This document shows, in pieces, positions 37,183 to 49,299 of a stretch of DNA of 64,000 nucleotides. The notes under the pieces are model-generated. The model saw only the letters and a list, made by a program, of their open reading frames with translations. It did no database searches and was not told the origin of the DNA. The translations under genes and the position numbers were made by a program. Location of the stretch: assembly GCA_963966185.1 (NCBI GenBank), contig CAWZYM010000242.1, positions 1,146,001 through 1,210,000 on the forward strand. The letters are read 5' to 3'. This stretch comes from Rhabditoides inermis. Lineage: Eukaryota > Nematoda > Chromadorea > Rhabditida > Rhabditidae. The first letter of the stretch is position 1; each line of letters begins with the position of its first letter.

Positions 37183-39558
37183 ATGCGTATGATCTTGCTG
37201 TGCATATTCTGGCTGCAATGCGTTTGTTCTCTGAAGATTCTGTTCTACATTCCCAAAATGGCCGTGTCGCTTACGAAGACCATGGGAACGATGGCGGATG
37301 TGCTGGTGGAGGCTGGGCACAGTGTGGTACGTCAACTTATTGAACTGCTCATCTATTGTATCATTGTTTGATGCACACTCGTCTAAAAACTTCCAAATTC
37401 TCCACGAAGGGCGAAGTTGTATTGATATAATAGCAAAAGTTCAGACCACTTTGATGCCGATCATGGATACTGAACAGCCGACCGAGGGTACGAAGTTGTC
37501 CAAGATGGTGGGTGGCACTTGCAGATACATTGGCGATACATATAGACAATGTAAGTGTAGGGACCACAATGATAATTTCAGAAGTTTGGATGTGGTATAG
37601 CAGTTTGTATAATAATGTAGATCGTTTCAAGCTGATTTCGAAAATATATAATGTTCATAGGGTTCATCGTTCACAATGCGCTCTAATTCCGCGCGGCGCG
37701 CGCGCACCCGAGCGCGCGCTCACACAGGGAAAGTGCGACAGAGGAGTAAGTGTTTAGATATACGTGCAGCCGGGTCGAGCGAACGTGGCGTATATGCGCA
37801 CGTGGAATTCGAAGATGACCGGCGCAGTGTGGCGTAACAGCAACAACAATCCATTCGCCATGAAGCCTGTGAGAGATCCTAGACTGAATGGCGTTATATT
37901 TGATTTTTCAGATTTATGCCTTTCTCGCTGACTTGTTTTCCACGCAGTGCAACGGTATGTGAACCGTATCTTTTTCAATAGCGCTGACGAACAAACAGAC
38001 ACAATCCACACTCCCGGACTGCTTGATTTACTACGCGAAGAGAACTTCGACTTTGGCGTCTCCGAGGCGCTCGATCACTGCGGATTCACACTATTCCATT
38101 TGCTCGGCATAAAGGTTCGAATGAATGCTTCACGACCACAGGTGGAACGGTTTCAGAAGTACGCCGTGGCATCGACAGTGATCACCAAGGACAACATCAA
38201 CGACGACCTCGGCATTCCGGCGGCGCCGAGCTATGTACCAGGTGGGCAAGGATTCAAAAATGTTGACTCAAACCGCTTCCAACTACGTCCACTTTACTTA
38301 TTATTGAGAGACGTATTGAGAGACTTTTTCGAAGAGACTGATCATATCTTGAGGTTGTTGTACTTACTTGCAGTCCTGATCACCCCCTACAATGACCGGA
38401 TGTCGTTCTTCGAGAGGTTCCAGAACCTCGTTGCGTTCGTGGCAGGCAAGTACTTCGGTGAGCTCTCAGAGGCGGCACACGACAGAATCAACGCGCAGCT
38501 GGGCATCGAGCTGCCTAACATGAAGGTATTACCACGCGCCTTATTGGTCGATCAAGTGTTATAGGACATGGTGCGTGGCGCATCGATCTTACTCGTCAAC
38601 ATGGAGCCACTTGTCGACTTCCCCCGACCTACCCTCCACAAGATCATCAACATCGGCGGGATAAGTGTGCCGCCGAAGAATGACAAGCCTCTCGATGAAG
38701 TGAGTGCGACACTCAATACTATAATGTAATGGGTGGTGGATTGTAGCACTGGGACTCGCTGCTCTCGCTTCGTCCGCGCACAGTGCTCATCTCGTTCGGA
38801 ACGATCGCCCGCTCGTCTCTCATGCCTGTCGAGTTCAAGCAGGCCCTTCTGCGAGCGTGTTCTGCCTTCCCCGACACGACCTTTATTTGGAAGTACGAGC
38901 GGGAGGACGGGGTGGCGGCCGGCGCAACCAATGTGTTCACTGCACCCTGGCTGCCACAGCAACAACTGCTCGGTGAGCGATAAGCAGCGGTCAGATCGAT
39001 ACGCTTATCGGCTTCCAGCTGACGCGCGCATTTCCGTGTTTGTGACACACGCCGGTCTGGGCAGCACCTACGAGGCGCTCAACAGGGGCAGGCCCGTTGT
39101 CGCCATCCCAGTGTTCGCCGATCAGATGCGGAATGCTAGGTAATGAGAAACAGTAATTCCGACAAACGTGGGCGTTCAGAATGATCGAGCGCATTGGTAG
39201 CGGCGTGGCGCTGGACAAGTCCGACCTGGCCCACCCGGATAAAATCATCGAGGCGTTGAACACTACACTCAACCATCCCAAGTACCGAGCACAAGCCGTT
39301 CGAACCGCTGAGATGTTGGTAAACAAGCCATTCTCGGCACGTGATCTACTCGTGAGGAACGTGGAGTTTGCTGCCAAGTATGGACCGTTCCCTCAACTCA
39401 ATCCGCACGGACAGCAAATGGGATTCATCCAGTTCTATTCCATCGATGTTTTTGCTTTGATAACCTTAATCACAGTTATTGTTGTTTTTGGTGTCGTACT
39501 CATTCTGAACGCGATTGTTCGTAGAATTTCCATCACAATCAAGAAGAAAGTGGAGTGA
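37183..39558 (+). CDS. ugt: UDP-glycosyltransferase (UGT) with altered catalytic site
   Basis: This is a membrane-bound GT1 enzyme of the nematode UGT group, which conjugates sugars from UDP-sugars to lipophilic substrates in the ER lumen. A signal peptide (about residues 1-16) precedes LKILFYIPKMAVSLTKTMG. The paralogues have GVSHVTTMG here, so the catalytic His is replaced by Leu. The rest looks intact over about ten exons: TPGLLDLLREENFDF, the UGT core with PRPTLHKIINIGGISVPP, SFGT, FIWKYE, PWLPQQQLL and THAGLGSTYEALNRG, then the DQMRNAR block. A C-terminal membrane segment (FALITLITVIVVFGVVLIL) ends in a basic tail. The nucleotide signature has HAG instead of HGG. It may be inactive, a regulatory partner of other UGTs, or use another base. 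Confidence 0.9.
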
Positions 39559-39796
39559 AGGTACATACATAATATGTATTATAGTATAAATGTAATTCAT
39601 ATTCAGCGACAGATTGAAGGTTAGCGATCTTTGTTGCCATTCACGATTCACGGCCGATGAGATGATAAGGCTGTTGTGTGATTTGTGATAGTGTCATGGA
39701 CCTCACGGACCTTTCTATAATTCAAGCGAAGAGCTTAAAGATAAGAGACTGCTAGTGGGTGATAGTCGGCAAGCAATCGGCTGGCATTATTTCACA

Positions 39797-41891
39797 ATGC
39801 AAGCCGCGCTACGCGTGTGCCTTCTACTTGCCGCCTTCTGGCAATGTACTCCTCTGAAGATTCTCGTGTACAGTCCGAAGTTTGGAGTGAGCCATGTGAC
39901 GACCATGGGACGAATCGCCGACGTGCTCGCCGAGGCTGGACATGAAGTGGTGAGTGCTCATTTCCACCGTGGTTATGAATTCCGTGTAAAACCTTTTTAC
40001 AAACGCAATGCAATTCAGACGACGCTGATGCCTAAGATCGAGCCGCTGCGAACGGAGGGCACCAAGCTGTCCAAGATGATCTACGTGGAGACTGCGGAGG
40101 AGACGGCGGCGTGGGTGGCGGAGAAAGAGGAGAACATGATCGGAGTGGCGTGGAATGCCAGCAACAAGAACCCCCTCCACCTCATCAACATGTTCACCAA
40201 GCTGCAGGCCGCTTTTGCCGCGCAGTGCCAGCGTCAGTCTATTATTTTAATTCGAGTGATTGATGAGTTAGCGAAGCGATCGATAAGATCGATATTATAG
40301 TAATGGCCTTGTTAATCTGCACGAGTACGTTTAGGTTATATCTATTGTTTGCAGAGACGTTCGCGACGCCGGGTCTGATGGAGCAGCTGCGCGCAGAGAA
40401 GTTCGACTTCGCTCTCGCCGAACCGATGGACATGTGCGGATATTGTGCGTAGCAAACGTGGTGAATTCAATAAGTTTTTATTCAGCCATCTTCCACCACA
40501 TCGGTGTGGACAAGTACGCCTTGTCTCTCACCACCACTATATCGGACACCCTTGTTGAAGTCGTCGGAGGCGCTACCGCCTCCAGCTATGTGCCCAGTGA
40601 GTGTACAAATACGCTTTTCATACAGCACAACTTTGCAGATATGCTCTCATCATACAGTGACAAGATGACGTTCCGGGAGCGCGTTGGAAACTTCATCTCC
40701 AATATTATCATGAAGCATTTCATGAGCTACTTCAAAAAGGCGCAGGTGATCTAATTATTATTCATAGTATTTAAATTCATAACACAAAACAATACAGGAC
40801 GATTGCAACGCAAAGATGGGTCTGAAAGACGTGCCGAACGCAGTCGATCAGTTGGCGTTGGCGTCTCTAGTCTTTGTCAACTCGGATCCCCTGATTGAGT
40901 ATCCTCGTCCCACCCTCCATAAGATCATAGACATCGGAGGCATCAGCGTGCCTCCTAAGAACTCCAAGCCGCTTGGTGATGTAAGCGATATAAAAAAGTT
41001 GTTAGTTCAGTTGTTTAGTATCATGTTCAGCACTGGGAGAGGATTCTGTCTCTGCGGGAGAAGACAGTACTCGTCTCGTTCGGATCTGTTGCATTGTCAC
41101 ACCTCATGCCACCTGCCTACAAAGATTCTCTCAAGCAAACCTTCAAACGTTTCCCCAACGTCACTTTTATCTGGAAGTATGAGAAGGAGGAGGACAAGAT
41201 TGCAGAGGGAATCGTCAACGTCGTCACCAGCACCTGGGTGCCACAGCAGCAGATGCTCGGTGAGCTTCTTCATGCATATTGATGTGAAAGGTTTCATCAG
41301 GCGATCCTCGTCTGTCCGTGTTCCTGACTCACGGTGGAATGGGCAGCACGAATGAGGCGATCAACAGGGGAATCCCCGTCGTCGCCATCCCTATTCACGG
41401 AGATCAGGTAAAAAAAGAAGAACCTTGAAACATTCCTAACCTTCACTTTTTGCCAGATGCGCAACGGCAAGCTGCTGGAGCGTATCGGCTCCGGAGTCAA
41501 TCTCAACAAAGAGGACCTGGCCAATCCGGACGTTCTCGAGGACGCTATCTGGAAAGTGCTCTACGATGAGAGGTTAGTGATTCATTCGAATGAAACAATT
41601 GAGTCTTGTTTCAGTTATACAACGAATGCGCGTCGCACGGCGGAGATGCTGGCTGACAAGCCGTTTTCACCCGAGGAGCTGCTGGTGAAGAACGTCGAGT
41701 TCGCAGCCACATTCGGCCCGCTCACCCAGCTCGACCCGTACGGAAGACATCTCTCATTCATTCAGTACCACATGCTCGATGTCATTGGTGCAATTGTAGC
41801 TGTTGTTGCGATTGTGCTGTATATCGTGTTCCTCGTTCTTCGATCTCTCAGTCGATGCTGCTTTGTGACTAAGAAAATCAAGAATGAGTGA
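39797..41891 (+). CDS. ugt: UDP-glycosyltransferase (UGT), apparently intact
   Basis: This complete GT1 UGT has a signal peptide (about residues 1-20), then LKILVYSPKFGVSHVTTMGR with the catalytic His, the acceptor-binding half, and the donor-binding half with PRPTLHKIIDIGGISVPP, SFGSVALSHLMPP, FIWKYEKEED, STWVPQQQML and the signature THGGMGSTNEAINRG. A C-terminal membrane helix precedes a Lys-rich cytosolic tail (VTKKIKNE). The first ATG of the open frame is at 39755, but the one at 39797 begins a normal signal peptide. Introns are short and end in CAG at most sites. It and the next copy are the most alike of the array, especially around FVNSDPLIE and the signature exon, so recent duplication or gene conversion is likely. 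Substrates of such enzymes are xenobiotics, bile-acid-like or signalling lipids; which applies here is unknown. Confidence 0.95.
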
Positions 41892-42331
41892 CAACTTCAT
41901 AATATTTCGATTTTATTCAGATAAAGATGAAAAAGTATTTATGAATAATGATTTTTCCTTATCTGAGAAGTATGTAAAGGATCTCGATCTCAATTTAAGA
42001 GACGTATGAATACTCTACACGGAGGTCAGGATTATGCCTCGATCCGATCGCCCAGCGACTTTTATACGACAGCTCACTCAAATTTTCGCAAAAATGCGCC
42101 CGAAGTATACTGAAACTGATATTAGCTATTAGCAGTATCAATTATCCACATGTACATAGTATGTAGTTTACCATTCTGTATTTCGTTATTGTGGTGACTC
42201 GATTCGGCTGATCTGGCGATGTGACAGACAATAAATCATAAAATGATAAGCAGTCATATTCTGATGCTACATATCTGATAACACGTATATAATCTTGTCG
42301 GAAAAGAGTGTGAATGATCAGTCGGGGTACC

Positions 42332-44751
42332 ATGCGGTCTGTTTTACTATTCATTGTGCTGTTGGCTGTATGCAGTTCATTGAAAATCCTCGTTTACAAT
42401 CCCCGCTTTGGTGTGAGCCATGTGACGACAATGGGCAGAATAGCTGACGTTCTCGCCGAGGCAGGACACGAAGTTGTGAGTTCTGTCTACTCCACGTTTT
42501 GCGTTAACTACTATACATTGTAGGTGACCTTGATGCCGAAGATCGAGGAGATGCGCTCGGACGGCACGAAGCTGTCGCGCATCATCTACGTCGACCGAGC
42601 AGAGTCTACAGCAAAGTGGATCAAGGAGAAGGAGAAGAACTTCATCGGAGTGGCGTGGAGTCAGAAGAGCGCCAACCCACTCGCAATGATTGGCATGTGG
42701 TCCGAGATGGTCGACGCGTTCACCGAACAATGCGAGAGTGAGTGGGGAGCACTGGCTACAGTCTAGTCGTCACATGTTCAGAGACCCTCACCACACCACA
42801 TCTCCTCGAGCAGCTTCGCTCGGAGAAGTTCGACTTCGCGCTCGCCGAGCCGATGGACCTGTGCAGCTATAGTGAGCATAGAAGAAGTAGAAGTAAGTCG
42901 TCGAGTTCGTTTAGCTCTCTTCAACGTGCTTGGCATCGACAAATACGCCGTATCTCTCACTACTACGATAACGGGATCGTTCACTGAGCAGATTGGAGGC
43001 GCCAACGCGCCTAGCTATGTGCCCGGTGAGTACGAGACATATTTGAAATGAAATTGAACCAAATGGTCGTTTCAGAGATGATGTCTGCCTACACTGACAA
43101 AATGTCGTTTCTGCAACGCGTCGGAAATTTTATGCAGAGTAGCATTGTCAAGGTTTTCATGAAGCAGTTCTTCGCCAAGCAGGATACGCTCAACGCCAAG
43201 CTGGGGCTCTCGGTGCCGACCGCCAGCGAGCAGTTCGCTCTCGCTTCTCTCGTGTTTGTCAACTCGGATCCTCTCATCGAGTTTCCTCGCCCCACCCTAC
43301 ACAAGATCATCGACATTGGAGGCATCAGTGTCGCCCCTCGCAACAACAACTCTCTCGATGAGGTAAGACTACAATCGGAATCATCGAATCTGAGAATGTG
43401 TCTGATGTAAAACGCCCACAGTACAGCTCGAGTTAGATGATCCCTGTCCATGGACGTCCATGGACGTCCGGGATTTTGTGGACGTTGCTGGTGTCTCTCT
43501 CTTTGCACACTCTCTCGCGTTCCCATCGCCTCCTCCACACATACGTTCTTTTGTTCTGAGCATCTCGAATATACCATATTTCATAGTGCTACGATGAAAT
43601 TCACTACTTACTGACATTCAGTACTGATTTCCATTTTCACATGAGTATTCAAAGCATGATGCCTGTGTGGAGGAGGCGGGGGAACGCGAGAGTGTGTGTA
43701 AAGAAAGAGACACCAGTAACGTCCACCAAAATCCCAGACGTCCATGGACAGGGATCACCTAACTTGAGCTGTACTGGATGTATGTACCTGTTCTGTTCAA
43801 ACATATAACCTATTTTGACCTTCTATCACGTGCCAGTCCCTGTTTACACCGGAAGGTCAGAGTGTATGTACTGTAGAGTGTACGTGTATGTATGTACTGT
43901 GTATTTGGGGTGTATGTATGTACTTCAGAACTGGAACGCAATCCTGTCAAAGCGCGAGAAGACGGTGCTGGTATCGTTTGGGTCCGTTGCGCTATCTCAC
44001 CTCATGCCCGATGCATACAAGGAGTCGCTCAAGGCAACCTTCAAGAAGTTCCCGAACGTGACTTTCATCTGGAAGTACGAGAAGCCGCAGCACAACGTGG
44101 CTGCTGGTATCGACAATGTTGTCACCAGCACCTGGGTGCCGCAACAGCAGATGCTTGGTGAGTCGAACCAACATACAATTTTTTTTCTTCATTTCTACTT
44201 GTGTTCAGGCGATCCTCGTCTGTCCGTGTTCCTCACTCACGGTGGAATGGGCAGCACCAACGAGGCGATCAACAGAGGCGTGCCTGTGGTGGCCATTCCT
44301 GTAGCAGGAGACCAGATCCACAACGCCAAGCTTCTCGAAAGAATCGAGTCTGGCGTGTGTCTCTCTAAGGACGATTTCAACAGACCTGATGTGATCGCGG
44401 ATGCGCTTCAGAAAGTGCTTTATGATAAGAGGTATGTGGAAATCATGTTCACCAAAACAAATTATGAATTTCAGCTACATTAACAACGCGCGTCGCACTG
44501 CGGAGATGCTGGCTGATAAGCCGTTCTCGCCGGAGGAGCTTCTTGTGAAAAATGTCGAGTTCGCGGCAAAGTTCGGTCCCCTGACTCAGTTGGATCCGTT
44601 TGGAAGACAACTCTCCTTCATTCAATACCACATGCTGGACGTTATCGCTGCCATTGTCACCACTCTTGTTGTCATTCTCGTTACAGTGTTTCTTGTTCTC
44701 CGATCTCTCTATAGATGTCTATTCTCAGCAAAGAAAGTTAAAGCTGAATAA
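42332..44751 (+). CDS. ugt: UDP-glycosyltransferase (UGT), apparently intact, with MITE in an intron
   Basis: This is a complete UGT paralogue of the preceding gene: signal peptide, LKILVYNPRFGVSHVTTMGR with the catalytic His, FDFALAEPMDLCSY, FVNSDPLIEFPRPTLHKIID, the signature THGGMGSTNEAINRG and a C-terminal membrane helix with a basic tail ending in KKVKAE. I chose the ATG at 42332; an in-frame ATG at 42314 would add six residues. The intron after SLDE (about 43362-43928) is far longer than in the paralogues because it contains a 348-bp palindromic MITE. The splice sites around it are intact, so the gene is probably still expressed. Confidence 0.95.
43424..43771. mobile_element. Palindromic MITE with TA target site, in a UGT intron
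   Basis: The element runs CAGCTCGAGTTAGATGATCC to GGATCACCTAACTTGAGCTG and is bordered by TA on both sides, like Tc1/mariner insertions. Its two arms are near-perfect inverted copies for about 120 bases (CTGTCCATGGACGTC, GGTGTCTCT and CGCCTCCTCCACAC each reappear as reverse complements). Confidence 0.9.
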
Positions 44752-44882
44752 CTTAAAGTTTTTAAAATTTAATAATTTTTGATTTTCTTGTAAGTTTTTT
44801 TTTGAGTGATGTGGAAGTTGTCTATAAATAGCCAGGATGCTCCGCCCACGTTGAGGAATTTCGTGCAGTATAATCCGCTAGC

Positions 44883-46105
44883 GCGCTAATAAATTTGCTG
44901 GCGAAACGATCTTTGTCTCTAATCCGAGCAAAACATGATCCTAGTAATTATCGCCCAATCTCTTTAACCTCCGCCATAGGAAAAGTTATGGATACCATTA
45001 TCAAAAATGAACTAACTATATATCTTTCGAATTATCGTTCACTGTCCTCTTCTCAATTCGGATTTTGTTCTAAACGGAGTACTGACTCCCAGCTCCTTTT
45101 GTTCATGAGCGATCTAGTAAATGCCGAAAACAGAGGCATGTGCACTGACGTGCTCTACATCGATTTCTCGAAAGCATACGATCGAGCGAGTCACTCGAAG
45201 CTTTTTGCTAAGCTGTCGTCGTTGGGAGTGACGGGCGAGCTACACGCGTGGGTGCGCTCGTGCCGGACACAACGAGTGCAGGTGGAGGGAGAACTGAGTG
45301 CGCCATCTACCTGTTTGCCGACGACGCCAAGACCTCAACGTCCTTCAAGCGATCTGATTCACCCGATTCGCTAGTAGCAGCTGCGAGAGCAATGGAGACA
45401 TGGATCGAGGACTGGGAGATGCAAGTCTGCGCCAGCAAATGTGCCGTTGTCCACGTTGGAAAAAAGAATCCACGTCACGTCTACAACCTTTTCGGTTCTC
45501 CAGTTCCGTTCAGCGAGGAGATACGTGATCTCGGAGTCATCGTCTCTTTCAACCTCGCCTTTCTTCAACACGTCAACACCATTGCTTCCAAGTCAACCAG
45601 AAAGATAAACTTCATCTTCCTGTCGCTGAAAACAAGAAACGAAGCCGTTTTCGTCAATGCGTATATCATTTTGGTGCGCTCGATTGCTGAATACGCTAGT
45701 GTGATCTACAATCCACTTTACGGCATCGACATCAACACGTTGATCTATCCACAAGATGTTCTTAACTCGCTTGGCTTTCCGATGCAAGCTTTCACATTTA
45801 TCACATGCAGCGCTTCGCTCTCGGCTTGGCCTTGAAACGCGTGAGAGGAGAAGACAGCTAAATGACTTGTTACTTTTTTAGGCTGAAGTCCGGGAAGATC
45901 GACCTGCCTCTCTCTGTTCTCTTCGAGGAACGTCCTAGCTTCACTCGCGGACTGCCCATCAAGTACATACTACCCCCGTACCAACGCCAAAAGCAACACG
46001 GCAAGAGCTTTCTATTCCTATAGGGTCTATAATACTGTCAATGCCCTTCAACCTGAGATATTTGATTGTTGTCTCACCAGTACTTTTCGCAAACATGTTA
46101 CATGT
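44883..46105 (+). mobile_element. Decayed non-LTR retrotransposon (LINE) fragment
   Basis: Reverse-transcriptase pieces are present: DPSNYRPISLTSAIGKVMD, SQFGFCSKRSTDSQLL, LYIDFSKAYDRASHSKLF and, in another frame, IYLFADDAKTS with WIEDWEMQVCASKC. The block that normally joins them (the region with P-Q-G-S) is missing, and the frame shifts near 45300. A C-terminal remnant, FYRVYNTVNALQPEIFD, follows to about 46105. No endonuclease domain is left. The order and the F-A-D-D box fit the jockey/CR1/RTE-like LINE group. It sits between the fourth and fifth UGT loci. Confidence 0.9.
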
Positions 46106-46745
46106 TGATTCCATAATGTGAATAGTCCCTTTATTTCCCCTCGTATAAGTGCTATTTCAAGCCTTCGATATTCTCACATGTACAGTCACTATTCCTATGT
46201 ATATTATGTGTTCCACATCTACTTTCTGCTTCGTATAAGTGTTTATAAGTCTTCGAATGTTCTATATACATAATTGTACTAACATCTCGTCAAATAATAA
46301 ATAATAAATCTGACCGCGTGGCACACTGACATGAAAGATGTGTTCCGTTATCGCGTCTTCTTTGCAACTTTCCTGCAGCGTATAGACGAAATCGGGCCGT
46401 TTATGTGTCAAAATATGACCCGCCTTTTTATTTTTCGGAAAGGACTTTAACAGTTGTAGTAAAACAAAAGAAGTTATGGGCATTCCCCCGTTCAATGATG
46501 TTTAATCTTTCTGAAAAGTGATAACAAGTGCGCCCACACTGCATTAATGAGATAGATCAAATCAGAAACCGAGTTTTTGAACTAGTCTTTCAAATGCGCT
46601 CGCACCTACATCTGGCTTCATTTTGATCTCGTAAAGTATATGTTCCATGACCATGATACATATTGTTGTGATTCTCACAATTTATAACGTGTCGGCCCGA
46701 TAAGGAACGTGAGATATTGCTAGGGCTAGGGTCAATCGAATCGAT

Positions 46746-48895
46746 ATGCGGTGTGTGCTGCTGTTGCCTTTTCTGTTGCTCGGCTGTCAGGCACTTCGTA
46801 TACTGGTGTACATTCCGACTCTCGGAGTGAGCCATGTCACCACCATGGGGCGCATCGCAGATGTACTCGCCGAGGCTGGCCACCAAGTGGTAAATCTTCA
46901 TATTTTCTTCAACATGTTGTTAATGAATTAAACACAAGTGGCTATGATACAGTAAAAACATGAAAACATTGTAGACAGCTGTGATGCCGCAGATGGAGGC
47001 TCTCCGATCGAACGGCACTCGCCTCTCTCGCATAATCTCAGTCCAGCCGGCAGCCGAGACAGTAGAGTGGGTGGCTGCCATGGACAAAGGAATGGAGGAG
47101 ATGGCGTGGCAGGTCCTGAGAATATTGTGACTAAACCGTTCCCACGGAACCATGTTTTCAGGACGACACGACGTCGTTGTTTGCGATGCTGGACCACGTC
47201 AACTATCTGCACGGCATGTTCCGCGCACAGTGCAACAGTGAGCTCCCCTTTCATACATAAGTGCAAGCTTCTCTCAGTGACCATCGCAACTCCCGGACTC
47301 CTCGACAGTCTTCGCGACCACAAGTTCGACTTCATGATCACGGAACCGATGGACATGTGCGCATTGAGTGAGTGGCTATATTGTTTCCAATTTAAAACGG
47401 TGTTCCAGCTATTGCTAACCTGATCGGTGTTGAGAAGTATGCCCTTGCTCTCACCACCACTATGCCCGATTTCCTCGCTCTCACACTCGGATCTCCGCTT
47501 GCGCCAAGCTATGTGCCAGGCGAGTGAAAAGTCTCTATCAAAAGCAAGAAATACTTCTCAGGTATGATGTCGACTGCGACCGAGCGCATGTCTTTCACCG
47601 AGAGGGTCAGCAACTTGATGAGCAGTGCATTCATGGTGGGTCAAGCAAACAACAATGGAATACACTCCCACTTGTTCAGGTGTACTTCTGTCAGCAGTTC
47701 GGCGCCGGTCAGGACGCGTTCAACGCGCGCCACGGCATCACACGGCCGATCACCGAACAGATCGCTCGCGCGTCGCTCGTCTTCGTCAACTCGGATCCTC
47801 TCATCGAGTATCCGCGCCCCACTCTTCACAAGATCATCGACATCGGAGGAATAAGCGTGCCTCCCAAGAGCGACAGACCACTAGATGAGGTACGAGTGAT
47901 GACCAGTTTCACATTACAAGTGTTTTAGGAATGGGACTCTTTGTTGTCTCTCCGTCCGAAGACGGTACTCGTGTCTTTCGGATCCGTCTCGAAGTCATAT
48001 CTCATGCCGAAGGAGTACAAAGACGGATTGAAGGTGCCATCATCAAACACACTATCACAAAATACTCTGGTTGCAGGAGATGTTTCGTCGCTTTCCCAAC
48101 GTGACTTTCATCTGGAAGTACGAGAAGCCGGAGCACAACGTGGCTGCTGGCATCGACAACGTCGTCACCAGCACGTGGGTGCCGCAGCAGCAGATTCTCG
48201 GTATGATCTACTTTTTGTACAGTGTCGAAGTGTGATTGAGGTGATCCCCGCCTGTCCCTATTCATTACCCACGGCGGATCAGGCAGCACCAACGAGGCCA
48301 TAGCGAGAGGAGTCGCCGTGGTGAGCAGCATCTATCGATCTATCTGGCAGAACACAATTTGTAAATTACCGTACTTCTGATCAGGTGGCGATTCCGACGA
48401 TCGGGGACCAGATGCGTAATGCACGACTGCTGGAGAGGATCGGGAGTGGGCTGAGTCTGCGCAAGGAACAACTCGCAGATGCAGATGTGCTGGAGGGGAC
48501 TGTGCGACGAGTGCTCGATGAACCACAGTGAGGCATTCTTTGTGAAAGTGCATTTAAAATATGATATTTGTAACTATGTGATACTTTGTATGTATCTGAA
48601 CAACTGTGAATGTGGTTGCAGGTTTGGGGCATCTGCCCGTCGCACGGCAGCGTTGCTGTCGGACAAGCCGTTCTCGCCAGACGCCCTTCTCACAAGACAC
48701 GTGGAGTTCGCGGCCTCCCACGGGCCACTCACGCAGCTCGACCCACTGGGAAGGACACTGCCCTTCCATGTCTACTACATGCTCGATGTCATCGCTGCCA
48801 TCGCGGCTCTCCTCATACTCATTTTTACTGGTCTAGTATATGCTGTTAGGTTCATTGTGCGGTGTTGTTGTGCTAGAAAACTGAAAAATGACTGA
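46746..48895 (+). CDS. ugt: UDP-glycosyltransferase (UGT), divergent fifth copy
   Basis: This complete UGT has a signal peptide, LRILVYIPTLGVSHVTTMGR with the catalytic His, ATPGLLDSLRDHKFDF, ARASLVFVNSDPLIEYPR, PTLHKIIDIGGISVPP, SFGSVSKSYLMPKEY, FRRFPNVTFIWKYEKPE, STWVPQQQIL, the signature THGGSGSTNEAIARG, and a C-terminal membrane helix with a Cys-rich, basic tail. It differs from the other copies by additional introns: one after GLK (about 48031), one inside the signature exon after GVAV (about 48319) and one after SAFM (about 47635). The LINE fragment separates it from the rest of the array, and its sequence is the most divergent of the intact set. Confidence 0.93.
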
Positions 48896-49012
48896 ATTGT
48901 ATCATAAGAAATAAAGGTTTCACACACCATTACCTACTTGTCGTATGCTTATCATATCAATCGGATTGTTTGTTAAGTGTGAGACAATGTTAGATGAGTT
49001 TGACAACAATGG

Positions 49013-49045
49013 TATTTTGCAATATTAATTTCATCAGTATAAAAG
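49013..49045 (+). promoter_or_regulatory. Promoter of micropeptide A: TTTTGCAAT element and TATA box
   Basis: TATTTTGCAATATT followed 12 bases later by TATAAAAG. The same pair of elements precedes members B, C and F. Confidence 0.6.
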
Positions 49046-49209
49046 GGTGTGATGGACCTCATTTCGAACATGTTGAAGTATTGTTTTTCGTTACGTTTCA
49101 AATTCAAATGTTGTGACTTGTGACCATATTGTTAACATGCCTCAGTTGAGATGAATACTTATAATTTTGCATATGGTTGTTCAATTTTTACTTTCAGGAT
49201 ACTTGTACC

Positions 49210-49278
49210 ATGTCCAGCCCGACTGCTCCTTGCTTTGTGATTACCCTCGGAAACATCAAGATCGTGTTGATTCCGTGA
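49210..49278 (+). CDS. Micropeptide of the NTGNINIDICL family, member A (22 aa)
   Basis: An ATG ten bases after a TTTCAG acceptor opens a 22-residue ORF. Its second half, FVITLGNIKIVLIP, follows the same pattern as the larger members (VxxNTGNINIDICLI): a beta-like strand, G-N-I, then alternating Ile/Val. Upstream are TATTTTGCAATATT at 49013-49026 and TATAAAAG at 49038-49045, the promoter arrangement of the other members. It is the shortest and most divergent copy and lacks the family Cys near the end. On sequence alone it would be ignored; promoter, acceptor and motif together support it. Function unknown. Confidence 0.5.
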   Translation: MSSPTAPCFVITLGNIKIVLIP

Positions 49279-49299
49279 AGTCTTCTCCTGTCACACATC

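Noticed and set aside
44883..45840. Active retrotransposon
   Set aside because: The reverse transcriptase lacks its central block, is frameshifted and has no endonuclease domain.
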